From Cytospora piceicola (taxonomy: Eukaryota; Ascomycota; Sordariomycetes; Diaporthales; Cytosporaceae): DNA of 64,000 nucleotides. The stretch lies in contig JALQBC010000038.1 of assembly GCA_023375675.1 (NCBI GenBank), positions 186,001 through 250,000 of the forward strand, given 5' to 3'. This document shows, one piece after another, positions 46,677-58,098 of the stretch (within the stretch, counting starts at the first letter, position 1; each line of letters opens with the position of its first letter). Made by a program: the position numbers and the translations under genes. The notes under the pieces were generated by a model, which saw only the letters and a list, made by a program, of their open reading frames with translations, was not told the DNA's origin and made no database searches.

Positions 46677-48900
46677 ACTGGCGAGGAAATAGGCGAGGCA
46701 ATAGGCGATTTGTCTGTATGTAGAGACAGCGCCAATAGGAGATTTTGTGTTCCAGGGATGCTCTGACTGATGATATAAAATGTTTTTGTTTCTTCTGGTG
46801 AGTTGAACAGGCCAGAACCTTTGCTGACTGCCTCCACCGTGAAGAACAAAAGAATCTTCAGCAGATTATATACACTTTCCGTGTCACACTCAAGTGTGGC
46901 TAGCTTTATACGACAGCCAGCCGTCGGAAAAAGCAAACCTCTTGGATGTGAAGGCATTGGTGTGATGTAGTTCTCTTCCTACCTCACCGCTTCTACCATA
47001 CCTTATTTGGGTTATCGTCCCTCAATACCCTAGAGGAAACTACAGCAAGCAGTCAGACGGCAAGATACATAAGTCGAGTGTCTGCTGATCCGTTCCGAGA
47101 CCGTCGAGACTGAACGTTGCCCTACCACGGGGACTTATCATGGCAGCGACCTCGGGAGCAAGATCGGGACTTTCGCGGGGGTTCCCTAACCGCGACAAAT
47201 GGGCAGAGGGAACGAATGGTACCGCTCGGGCCGGTGTAACCGTGATCTGCAGCAGGGCAATCTATTCGCGGAAAGAATAGATGCCCATATATGGGATCTA
47301 TATCTGATCAGTCGTTTGTAGTTCCAAGAGAGGTCGAGCATCCCGGCCGTTGCGGGGACACGTCACTGACAGACAGCCAGCCAGGCTCTATCCCGATGTG
47401 TCTCGGATGATGACCTCGTCCTTCTCGAAGCCTTCACTGTAACTCGTCCATGCAACGTTCCCTGTGACGGCAGACGCGGAGGGCCAGCGTGCCGTCAAAG
47501 CACCATGCTCGTGTTCCCTATATCTGGCATCCTGAAGGCCGATTACGCGCAGTGGCGTTCGCAAGGTTCCTGCAGCTACCCGTCTCGAGGCATAAATACC
47601 ATGTCCGATGTCCTGCAGTCCTTTGCGGCAGGCTGGGCTCCTCCCGAGCAAGTCAAGTACTGGAGCAACGGCGACACGAAACCAGCTTCCAGGCGCTTTT
47701 TGAATCCGGCCATCGGTAAGAGAATGGGTGCCTGCAGGAAGCGTCACATGTATCTGAGGCCCTCCGTTGAACACACTCTCCCGTTGTTCCCTAGGGCGAT
47801 CGCCCTGCGAAAGCGGTGAGTTGCTCCCCGACGCTGAGGAACTCGAGTCACTGTCGTCCTCAGGTCGACCAACCCGGAGCGGCATGCCACCGTGATGTCG
47901 CTGTAGTACCAAGACTATGGCAGAGTGTGATAATGTGGCAACTGTCCTCCATGGGAGTCAGGGCATGGACGAGTGGAAGGGGAGCACGCGATCTTGACTT
48001 CCAAACCGCCGGTCAACGGGTCTATACAGGCTGTCAGTCATGCCGATAACGGGGGTTCTCTGGAGCAGGTGTGCCAAGAGCAACTCTGCCGATCTGATTG
48101 ACGATAGCCTCATCATTGGCGAGAATGGCCCTGGCGACTCGCCTAGTCTGTGCCTCCTTCCTCCACATGAGCAAGTTCCTCGAGGCTTCGGTGACTGGTC
48201 AGACGAGCTGATCCTTTCCCGTTCTTCCCGCCCCGCGGCCCTCAGTACCAGGGATTTCAGATGATCGTCGGCGCCGGCACGTCGAAAGTCGGCAGACAAC
48301 GGGAGTCCTCGACAAGGTATTCGCCGTGGTCTCCGAAAGCCAGGCAGCCTTTCCAGCCAGATCAACCACCCTCCTTCACGGCAGCCCGCACAAGCCCCTC
48401 ACCCCCTTTGATGCCCCCGGCTTCTACCCCTCGCCCTCGGATTCGCGACCATGCTTTCCCAGGCCCTTCGCCCAGACGCGGTGCGACCATCCTGTATCAG
48501 ATCGCCTCGCCGGTCCTGATCTCGAGAGGACCAACGGCTTTCCGGTATCTCTGCGTGACCAGCCCTCTTGCTGGTGCTAAATCGCATAGTCACGCGGGAC
48601 GCTGGAGGGATTTGGAATCGGACAGCATGAACTAGTTGTCATGTGCTCTCCTTTTTGAAGGCAGACGCCTTCGAAACACCAACGGTCGCTCGCGGGCGTT
48701 CCCGGCCGCGTGGGAACACAAATATCTCTGATATCACCAGGGCAGTGTTTTGTGGTCACCGGTCGAGCAGGTCTTGTACGAAAGGTAGGTGGTCTCCTGA
48801 CACCGTGGAACTCACACCAGGAAACACTCGGAACGATGGGCTAGCGTGAGGATTGCCATGCGGTGATCGCGTGGAACGAGGTTGAATTGGAGAGGTTGCC
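46677..48900. other. intergenic region with overlapping long frames on both strands
   Basis: GC-moderate DNA containing several 70-175-codon frames on both strands (for example 47912-47388 minus and 48365-47958 minus). The minus frame has a Ser/Asp-rich stretch (EDDSDSSSSASGSNSPLSQG) that looks protein-like, but there is no ATG-proximal leader, domain or clean splice chain. A species-specific gene or a decayed gene is possible. Confidence 0.4.
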
Positions 48901-50865
48901 GAAGCGTCAAGCTAGGCTTATCACAATGCAGCAAGTTCCATGCGTGTCTCGGATAGCAGCAGTTGTGGCCTGCCGTACATGTAGTAACAGTAGCCTGCCG
49001 ATCAAAAGCAAGTCGCTCCCAGAATAAGTTGGAAATAGTTGGATCTGTAATTATTGCCTGATTTCTCAGCCCAGAATGGCCATGAACACGCGCACAGGGA
49101 CCAAACCGTCCATATTTGTGACACTGTTTTTGATCATGCCATTGGCGAGCAGCATCTCGGCATGGAATTCAGTCGATGCCGAAGGACAAATATTTTCGAG
49201 CGAATAGGGTAAACGTTGATCATAATGGATGCCATTGAATCTGGAAGGAAGACTTCTTACAAAATTTGAATGAGACCAACTAAAGCTGCATACATATAAG
49301 TATATACTTGTAACACTCAAGTACTGGCTGGAATATGACGTTCAATTGATTCTAAAAGGGATTTTAAAGACACAAAGAAAAAAAGAGAAAAACAAAACCC
49401 ACCCACATTGGCCAACTTCTTCCTATCCATGGATGCCAGTACTATTTTGCAATTCTGTGTATATGTATAATCATGATTGAAAGTCCTGATGAATTTAGTG
49501 CTCTGCACACGGCTCGTGATCAGTTAGAGATCTACAGTGGCTACCCCCTATGTATCAGATCCTTATATAGCATAAACCCTTGGTATATCGTATACATCCA
49601 GTGGATGGATTGACTAATATGTATGTGACCCCTTACCTATATATATCATATATCCCTTACCCTAGGGTATATATTATACAGTTAGCTTGTGCCGGGATAG
49701 GCCATATGATATATAAGTAGGGGGGCCCGCAGGTAAGGGTTAGCTGTTGTACTAAATATTTTATCCGTTCTATAAGGGAAACGCACGCCTGGAACACTAA
49801 GGAATACAGTTAGAACATGCAAAGACTTTCCAGATGTCCTATTTGCTTAAGAAATATCATCACTTGATATACAGGTATACTGAGGTTAAGCCGGCTTCAT
49901 GCCAGTAGTAATCGATGGCAGGAACCAGGATCCTCTTGTCATTATATCATGTCGTTACTTCTTCATATAGGCTTTGTTCAGAGTAATTTTATGCGGATGA
50001 AGTGCAAAGAATAGTAAACTAAAGAAGTGAAAGAAATGAAACAATACAAGCAATAATATCAAAGCCGTAAATAAGAATGGACAAGTTAGTCAGGGAAGAT
50101 AAGTCAAGACAACATAATCGGGTTAGACATGACTATTCAAGAGGATACCAAACAAGAGGCGTTGCTTCTGGCAGATCATGGAGCACGTAAACAGAATGAA
50201 ATCCAAAAAAAAAAAAAAAAAAAAAAAACAAAACACCAGCTCAACATATGTTATTATCACTAAACGGCCATGCTGGAAGTTTGAGCAACCCACAAGAACA
50301 AAAGATCACCAAGACGGAGAACATCGTCATAGCAATAACCAACAGTACAGTAGTAGTCATGCTGGGAACATCCTTTACTTTCTTGTCATATCAGGTCCCG
50401 TAACCAGTGACGGTTCTATCAGAGAAAGAATGTCAATTTGCAAGAATGGAGTGACGAGTCCCTTGACTCACGAGGACAAAAGACTAGGTATGTTGTCGAG
50501 ATCTGACAATTGTCTTTACGTATAGTCATAGCTACTTCCATACATGATGTAGTACAGCAACGGAAAAGAAAGCCCTGCGCCCGGCACCACAAAACGCCAA
50601 ACCCCGTAAGCTTTGCTAATGAAACCCTCTTGAACAATCTCGATGCTGGCAGCGCCTCCTCCCCGGCAGGGGTATCAAGGTGATGAGGTGTGACAAAGTC
50701 CAGAACACCCACGCTTCAAAGCCCTCTCCCAACCCATCCACTAGTCCGATGCCTGTATTCTGGCCCCACCAGCCCGGGACCTGACGCGTAGCAATATAGC
50801 TAGCGAAGAAGATGCATCATATCGCAATGTCATCGTCTCCAGCACACAGCACAGCAATCAATCAA
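48901..50865. other. AT-rich intergenic region, possibly decayed repeat DNA
   Basis: From ~49050 to ~50250 the sequence is conspicuously AT-rich and stop-dense in all frames, with TA-rich inverted stretches (49630-49690) and a 24-bp A run (50205-50228). No terminal repeats or transposase remnant could be recognised. From ~50700 the sequence becomes the 3' flank of RAD52. Confidence 0.5.
50205..50228 (+). repeat. poly(A) tract, 24 bp
   Basis: 24 consecutive A residues within the AT-rich region. It could be a retroposed poly(A) end or simple slippage; no target-site duplication was identified. Confidence 0.9.
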
Positions 50866-52673
50866 TCAACCCATCTTCTGCCTCTTCGGGTCTCCACCAA
50901 CGCCAGCAGCGGCCCCAGCAACAGCGTTCACCCCGCCATTCGCAGTGACCTCACCCAGGACTGGTCTCGCACCACCACCATTGGCGCCCTCGCCGGGCAG
51001 CGGTCTCTTGAAAGTAGGCGGACGGTACTGACCCCGGTTCGCCATGGGGCTACCCGGGCCCATTGGTGCCCCGATACGTCTCGCCTGGCTCAGCTGGGGG
51101 TTCACGACGTTCCCTCTCTGTGCGGCACCAGGAGGACCTGGTTGTCCCCCAGCCGCGCTGAAGCCACCGGCAGCGGGGCCCCCCCTGCCTGCACCAGCGC
51201 CCACTGGGGTAGCCAGGCTGGAATCCTTATCAGGCGTCTCACTTCCTCGCTCGGTGGGCGCGACGTGTTTCATGTCCCGCCCCACAGGCTTCGACTTGGT
51301 ATGGTCGATTCCGGCCGTCTTGCGGATCGAAGGGCTCTCGGCGTGTGGGTTGAAGACCAGACCTACGGTCGGCACCGTTGGTAGCTTCGGCTCCTCATCC
51401 TCTTTTGGGCCGGCAAGCTGTTTCACTGCACGAGCAGAGAAGAACCCCACATGTTCCGCAGGTGTCTCACCTGGTGCTTGTGGGGGTGTCTGGTGTGAAC
51501 CGCTGCTGCTGCCGCCAGACGTGTTGCTTTGTCCCGTGGGACCATTATGGGGACGTGCTTGGTTTGGCGGCTGTGGCGGACGTACGGCGGGCTGGTTGGG
51601 CTGATTCTGGTTTCCTGGTCGCGGGAACTGTTGACCAGACGTCTGTGGTGGTTTGACGGGATTGCCTGCCGACTGTGACCTTGAAAGGGGCCTTGAAGGT
51701 GGTTGCATTTGTTGCGGGTTTGGTCGGTTGTTAGCTTGGGGAGGCTGGGGCCTTGCGCTCTCATGTAGCACGACCTCATCAGGGTGGCCCTCCTCCATTA
51801 TGTTGAAGTCTACTTCCTCGTCAAACTCGCCAAGAAGGTCTTCAAAAGACTCGACGACTGAAGCTGCTGTGGGTTGGTCAGCAACTCGATGAAACGACCA
51901 ATTAATGAGAAGACGGCTCACATACCTGCAGCACCAATACCGTCTGCGGCGGACGGCTCTTTCTTGACCTCCACCCTCTTCTGATAGTCCGCATGGCGAT
52001 GCAGACCACCCTCATCCCAGCCCCGATTCGGCTCGACCTTCAGCTTGGTGACCTTCTTCAGGTACTCCTTGTCATAGATGCAGTTCCCCAGCACATTGCC
52101 AAAGTTCCTCAGCGCCCTCTTCAGCGCATCGGTGGTGCCCTCCTTCTTGGCCTTCTCAAACGCCGCCGCCTTGCCCTTGCAGTTCTCGATGTGGCCGTAG
52201 CCAATGTCCTCGTGGAACGTGCCGTCGCGCAGCGTCACGCGCACGATCACCGACAGGCCCAGCGAGATCTTGAGCGTCTGCGGGTTCTCGTCCACAAAGT
52301 CCACCTGGACCTCCTTGATGGCCGACGACCACCCGTTGAACCCGAACACCTCGTTGGCGAGCGCGATGCACTTCTCGGCCGCGATGTAGTGCACCTTCTG
52401 GCCCGACGGCCCCGCCCGCGCCGAGAGGTACTCCGGCCCGAGCTGCTTCTCCAGCCGCGCCTGCAGCGTGGCGATCTCCTGCGCCGTGTACTCGGAGACG
52501 CGCGGCTTTGCCTCCTCGAAGGGGTTGACGATGGCGCTGTGCTGGTCGCCTGGGCTAAAAATGGGGTCAAAGAGTAAGCGTGAGTAACTCTCTCGGTGTA
52601 CTCCGTAAGGGACGCGTATGTGCTAGACGCGTTGTACGGTGGTAGGAGGTAAGGTCTGTACTTACGCAGGCAT
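50866..52673 (-). CDS. RAD52: Rad52 recombination mediator (545 aa)
   Basis: Three exons: 52673-52666 (8 nt, ATGCCTGC), 52554-51926, 51866-50866. Rad52 loads Rad51 onto RPA-coated single-stranded DNA and anneals complementary strands. The N-terminal Rad52 fold (residues ~35-190) is highly conserved: SEYTAQEIATLQARL, RAGPSGQKVHYIAAEKCIAL, FGFNGWSSAIKEVQVDFVDE, EDIGYGHIENCKGKAAAFEK, KEGTTDALKRALRNFGNVLG. The rest is Pro/Gln/Gly-rich and disordered, as in fungal relatives, and ends DPKRQKMG. Intron 2 ends CACAGCAG, a tandem acceptor; either choice keeps the frame and differs by one Ala. Exon 1 is set by the only nearby ATG whose splicing (GTAAGT donor, TTTTTAG acceptor) restores the reading frame into PGDQHSAIVNPF. 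The Neurospora orthologue is mus-11. Confidence 0.93.
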
Positions 52674-53650
52674 CTTGACGAAATTCAACCAGGGTGCGCA
52701 ATCATTGAAATGCTATCTTGGGCAAGGAGGAGAATCAGATGCACAGGGGAGGGTGGCACACCACTCTGTTTTGCACTCTGTTGCTTGATAGTGTTGACGC
52801 GACTGCAGCCTCGGGAAGACGTGCCTGCCGTTTGATTGTCAGCATCACGTCTGCACGTGATCCACCTATATATTACGTCAGCAAATGTGCCGAGGCAACC
52901 AGCCCCGCTATACGCCATGATAGCTTCATCTGGAACTGGTTCTCATTGAGGGTAGCACAAGGCGCCCTACAAGGTCACGCCCCATAGGACTGGAACCCGC
53001 AAGCTTCTCTTGGCAGTCGGTAGCTTACTTCGTTAACTAGACCCTGAATCAAAGTTTTCTGTTTCACTAATCAAGCACTTTAAAAATCTCGGTTACGACA
53101 AGGCATATCCGGAATGGCCGGGCAATTGATTTGCTGCAAGGTGGCATGCAGATCGTCGTCAGCTGGTAGATTCGTGGACAAGAAATCCTCGAGGAAGTGG
53201 TGTCAAAGTCGTCAGCTGGACATATGCCAACATGCGTAAGTGCTTACGACTGCTAGTGGGTGTAGAGCTCCTCAGAGTGACCAGTGATTATAGGAACCTT
53301 TTTGGTTTGGATCATCCTTTAAGAATACCGTAATATCTTTGATTACAAAGGGAAGGAAAAAAAGAGTATTCCACCCCAATGATGCTATCCACCTAAGTGA
53401 CTATCAGTCCCATGCCAGGGAGCTGAGGAAAGAAATGGATATCAAAACAATGCAGTAAATACAAGACCAACTCCGCCGTGATATGTAGGCCCAGGTCTAT
53501 GCCAGCACGATGAACACCCCTCCCAAAAAAAAGAAACAATTGTCCGTCGTAATCAACTTCGTGGTCTATGCACGATTCATTTTCTGCCCAGCTTCTCAAA
53601 TCTGAACCACATCCACCAACCTATCTGCTCTCACGTTCAGGACTCAGCGA
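52674..53650. other. intergenic region, no gene supported
   Basis: About 1 kb between RAD52 (start) and STS1 (stop), both on the minus strand. It includes a stretch at 52985-53050 that superficially resembles a degenerate tRNA (see rejected items). Nothing else recognised. Confidence 0.6.
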
Positions 53651-54728
53651 CTAGAAAGGGCCAACCCGAACAGGGGAACCATATGATCCGTTTAGCAACT
53701 GGTTCAGAACCGAATTCTGGTCCGAGGGGCCGTCTGGCGGAGCATTCTGGCTCTCCGTCCATCCAACATGGCTTGCCAACGAATTCATAGCCGGCTGGAG
53801 CCGGCCGCCAGCCTGCTCGTTGTGCTTCGCCAGGACTTGGTCCCATCCGTCCCTGTGCAATGCAAAACCGCCACCCCGCTTAGCTGCCTCGGAAATCACC
53901 ATGGTCCAGGCCTTGGCCAATTCATCGTAAACGTGGTCCTTGTGATGTCGATACGTCTGACTGTCCCAGTTCGGCATGGAATGGGCGATCTTGGTGATAC
54001 CATCCAGGTACATGAGGGAGACGTCGGCCTGGTTCTCAACAGGAGGGAGGTACTGGGGGGTGAAGTCCATGATCGCATTGACCAGAGCTGCGAGGTGTTG
54101 CTTCACTCGGTAGTATGCGTAGTCGGAACTAGAGTGGCCATATGGCATCGATTCGGCGAGCCGCTGTTGATATGACTCCAGAACCTGCAGGGTGGATGCG
54201 GCTGATGGGCGTGGTGCACCGTTCAGGACCTCCTCTTGTATGTCTGGTCGTCGCTCGCATATTCTCTGCAGAACAGTCCGCAGCTGTGTGGTGTCGAGTG
54301 TCTCGAGTAGTCGAGGCAGAGGGAGGGTTCGTGAGGGTGGCTCAGGGAGTCTGCTCTTCTTGTTCGGCCTCGCAAGTTGTCTCTGGTTGGGTGCGGGGGA
54401 GTTGAGGGGTGATAGGCTCATCTCATCGCCATCTTCATCGGCCTTGCGCTTTCGTGAGGCCATATTTGTGAAGGGAGGCACTATCAGTGGAAGTTAGCAT
54501 CAAATATTCAACACTATATTTGTAGTAGGCTTGTTGATGCGCCAACTGGTAACCGAGTCACTCGAGTCATGACGACTCACCGGACACTGATGCAGGGGGT
54601 TTGCCACTTATGAAGAAGTCCGGCCATGAGCAAGAGAAGGGGGAAAACATACTGGACCGAGAGGGAGAATGGCGGTTGTTCTCGTGGTGGTGAGGGAAAA
54701 CAGGTGGCTGTGACAACAGCGCATTCAT
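53651..54728 (-). CDS. STS1: nuclear proteasome tether Sts1/Cut8 (301 aa)
   Basis: Exon 1 is 54728-54653 and exon 2 is 54480-53651, with a 172-nt intron (GTATGT...GCTAAC...GATAG). The junction makes a new ATG codon (A|TG) and joins HHHENNRHSPSRS to MPPFTNMASRKRKADED. The N-terminus MNALLSQPPVFPHHHENNRH is the conserved start of fungal Sts1/Cut8, so the upstream exon is needed. Sts1 is a short-lived protein that carries proteasomes into the nucleus and holds them there. A bipartite basic motif follows (SRKRKADED, RPNKKSR), then the helical Cut8 domain (LLETLDTTQLRTVLQRICER; YAYYRVKQHLAALVNAIMDF; AKAWTMVISEAAKRGGG). A shorter product starting at the internal MASRKRK (54463) would lack the conserved head. 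Confidence 0.93.
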
Positions 54729-55992
54729 TTTGTCGTTGAGATAGGCAAGCCGCCCTCAAGCGTGGACCTCGGCTGGTGTGGTCTCTGTTGACAGGGAAAA
54801 TTTGTCTGGTCGGTTGCGCGAGAGCCTTCCTCAAAATCGAAGATGCGGTCGAGCAAAGATTATGTGGAGACAGGTTCGGCGTCGAGGATCGGATGAAAGA
54901 GAAGAGTGAAAGGAGAGGAGTTCCGTGGTGGGCTCAGGAAGCGTCTGGTATTGCGTAGACCAGGCAAGAGTTGTACTCAGTTGTGTGGAAAGCCAAGCAG
55001 TACCTAGGTATGTACTGATAATCAAGGGAGGGCTTGCGTGGTCCTGGATGCCTTCTTTGATGGGAAGGGGGTGGTGGCGTGAATAGAGAGGTTGTACAAA
55101 GTAGAGGGAGTGGGAGGAGGAAAGTGCTGGACTGTGGCGGTTGGGCAGAGAAAGTCATTTGCAGGTGGTCCAGTTTAGCGCACCAGCGCTAGAGGCACCG
55201 GGCCTACGGGCTTGGGCTGGCTAGGCTTGGCTGGCAGGGCAGTTCCATAGGTTTAGCTGGTTGGTTAGCCCAAGCTGCAAGCATCTGGGTCCATCCAGGG
55301 CCTGTCTAGGTACTTTGTAATGCCTGCAAGAGGAATTGGATCCCCGAGGCCATCAAAAACAAAGGCGGTCAACACCTGAATGCACTCAACCTGGAAATCA
55401 ATGCTGCACTGTATCGACAACGTCTTTCGAGTGGACCGGGACGAGCTGCAATGCCAACGAGCAACACACACCAACGTGGGCAGTGGGGAGATGCAGGAGT
55501 ACAGGGTACGGGCCTCTACTTAGTACACTTCAGCCGCCTTACCAGATACTGTAGATGTAGATATACCTACCGAGGTAGGTTCCACGGGGTCCTAAGGTCC
55601 TATAGTGATAGTCACCGTGCGCTCCAATAGACCCCATCACCATAGGTACTTTGACGTTGCGCTCGCGTGACGATGGTTTTGTGATCCTGGTTTTCACTAG
55701 TCTCCAATCACCTCTATTTTTGCATAATCTGTTTCAGGTTTTCAATGGTGTAGATGAGCGTTTGTAATTTCCACTATGGTACAGTCATCTCTACTGTACA
55801 ACTGTACCGCCCCCGGTCAAGTCGGCCAAGCTCCGGCGTCGGCGCCGATCCTCAACCTGGCCCGGATCCCGGAAATCACTCCGGTCTCTTGTGATGGTTT
55901 TTTTTCTCCTCTTTCATTGGGAGGCGAAAAGCAGAGCATAAAAACACTGGGGCTACGAATTCTCCCCAACTCCCACCGGAGAGACCAGAGCT
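54729..55992. other. intergenic region, no gene supported
   Basis: About 1.26 kb. The STS1 side is pyrimidine-rich on the coding strand, as expected of a leader. A TACCTAGGTA palindrome lies at 55001-55010, and an imperfect relative (ATACCTACCGAGGTAGGT) near 55562. No gene recognised. Confidence 0.6.
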
Positions 55993-57189
55993 CTATTTCC
56001 TAATGACTTGGCTTCCCTCAGCCGGTTCCAGCAACTGCCAGCTGCATGTGATGTTCTGCTTCTTGAACCTCGATATTATGCTCTCGGCGATCTCCTCGAA
56101 GTTGCTCGTAGCCAGGGCCAGGATCGTTGGTCCCGCACCCGACAGACACACTCCAAGAAGCCCCGGCTGTGTGCTTGGCGTCATGGACTCGACGATCTCG
56201 GTCAGTCCTGGGATGAGGGTCTGGCGGTAGGGCTGGTGCAGCTTGTCCTGCATGGCCAGGTTGATCAGGCCGGGATCCGGAGGGGACTGGCCCAGCGCGA
56301 CGGGCAGGAGGGCTATCCTCTGGAGGTTGAATGTCTGGTCTCACAGTCAGCGCCTCTTCATATATCTATGCTCAGCGCCACCCCTGCAATCGTAAACTTA
56401 CCACGTCCTGGCGGGAATACATCGCAGGCAGCACAGCTCTCGCCTTGGCCGTAGCCACCTCGAAGTTAGGGATGATGGCCACAGCCTTGATCTCCTTTGC
56501 CCAGGGAAACTTGATGTGGTGCCCAATTCCCACAGGCGGGTCCGGGGGTCTTGCTCCCGTGTCGACACCGCCCGCCGGCGAAGGGAGAACCTCAGCCAGG
56601 GGAATCTCGATGCGTGCCATATCCTCGGGTGCAAGAGGCTTCAGGTAGGTTCCTACGAAGCCACCGTACAGTGCTGCGCCCACGTTGTCGGGGTGTCGCT
56701 CTGATATCCCGTGTCAACATTTGCTCCTAGTCTTTGCTTTACTCTTGGTAGGTACTCACCGATCATGAGACAGAAGTCAAACAGCCGTTCGTTATCGAGG
56801 TCCTTCAACCCTCCACATTCCTTGCCCAACAGCACGCCGGCGACCACAGCTGCGCCGGATGATCCCAGGCCTCGGCCCAGGGGGATGGGGTTCTTGATGT
56901 GCACATGCGTCTCGACGGGGAAGGACCGCTGGTCATGGCAGCGGAGAACGTACAGGGCAACTCGTGTGATGAGGTTCCTGTCCGGGTCGAGGCTGATCTC
57001 ACCAGACTCCTCGCCCTGGCCCTCGTACGTGACACGGCAGTTGAGAGGGTACTCAGATGTTGTCTTTGACCGGTCGATGGTGACTTGAAGCTCGAGGTAC
57101 ATGGACAATGCCAGGCCAATGACATCGAAGCCGGGGCCAATGTTGGCGGAGGAGCATGGCACCTTGATGACGAAGGATTCTGACGCCAT
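55993..57189 (-). CDS. THR1: homoserine kinase (356 aa)
   Basis: Three exons: 57189-56760, 56700-56402, 56334-55993; introns of 59 and 67 nt. The enzyme phosphorylates homoserine to O-phosphohomoserine, the branch-point step toward threonine, in the cytosol. GHMP-kinase features are clear: VKVPCSSANIGPGFDVIGLA-type N-terminal motif (residues ~8-28), the ATP-binding Gly/Ser loop PIPLGRGLGSSGAAVVAG (101-118), and the C-terminal GVCLSGAGPTILALA motif. The exon junction GERHPDNVGAALYGG is a conserved GHMP stretch and fixes intron 1. The length matches yeast Thr1 (357). It lies head-to-head with NOP13, 909 bp apart. Confidence 0.96.
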
Positions 57190-58098
57190 ATTTGCTGGTT
57201 GGTAGAGCCGGTGGCCCGGGACTGATATTTCAGAGTAGGAGTAGTGAGTTCGCCGTAGCGGTCTGTCCAGTCAAGTGTTAGACTACAACGGTGACCTCCT
57301 TTTATGACCTCAGCAGGGGTTCGGAAACGAGCAAGATCCTCGCTCCACTGGTGAAATCCGACTCGAGGTTGATCTCAAGAGTATCCAGATAGTCTTATGA
57401 GATTTCGCTTGGTGGTGTGTGACTCTGAAAAGGGAGTTTCTTACTAGCTTAGCAGTCCAGCTCCAAGTGGGACGTCCCGATGACGGAGTCAGGGCCCAAA
57501 GCCTCTGATTTAGTGGACCGAACGAATCGCATGTTACTCTAGCTGTTTAGGAAATATGTACTAGACCATGTACCCGAGTACCGAAGTACTTAATCAATAA
57601 ACCTACCTAGGTATAGAGTTCAGCCTCAACCCAGGGATCTGACTCGATGGTGGGTTAGAGAAACTCTGGCTCTCTTCAGGTCATGGTTCGACATGGAAAC
57701 ACATATAACCAACTCGTAGCACCAACAGTGATACTATCAGTAGCAGACCATGTCAGTATGTGCATGTACAGTGTGTATGGGTGTGACCCAAGCCAATTGA
57801 AGAGAGAGCAATACCAGGACCCTTGCGGGGGATCACCAACACTAAACCCTACCACGCCTAGTGCCGCCACCGCCTTCTTATCGCTCTGCCCGGGTGCTTA
57901 TCGATTGTCAGGTCCTTGGAAAAAATTCAGTAGGAAAAGAGAACCAGGTACAACTCCGGATATTATAACTACCTCCAAACAACTTGCTCGGATTTGACCT
58001 TTGCCTCCAGGTCTATCTCTGTCTGCATTTAACCCCTTCCTGATACCCCTCCTCTCATAGTCAGCCATCTTTTACCCCGATCGAGAGAGAAAAACACA
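57190..58098. other. divergent promoter region between THR1 and NOP13
   Basis: A 909-bp gap between two divergent start codons. A TACCTAGGTA palindrome lies at 57604-57613, near the middle. The last ~100 bases are pyrimidine-rich and are likely NOP13 leader. No gene. Confidence 0.65.

Noticed and set aside
50812..51604. Plus-strand frames opposite the RAD52 C-terminal exon
   Set aside because: Shadows of a Pro/Gln-rich exon with favourable GC; no domain.
52985..53050. Sequence resembling a degenerate tRNA on the minus strand (GGGTTCCAGTCC box with a CTGCCAA loop)
   Set aside because: T-stem and acceptor stem do not pair, and the B-box lacks the GTTCRA core. At best a relic.
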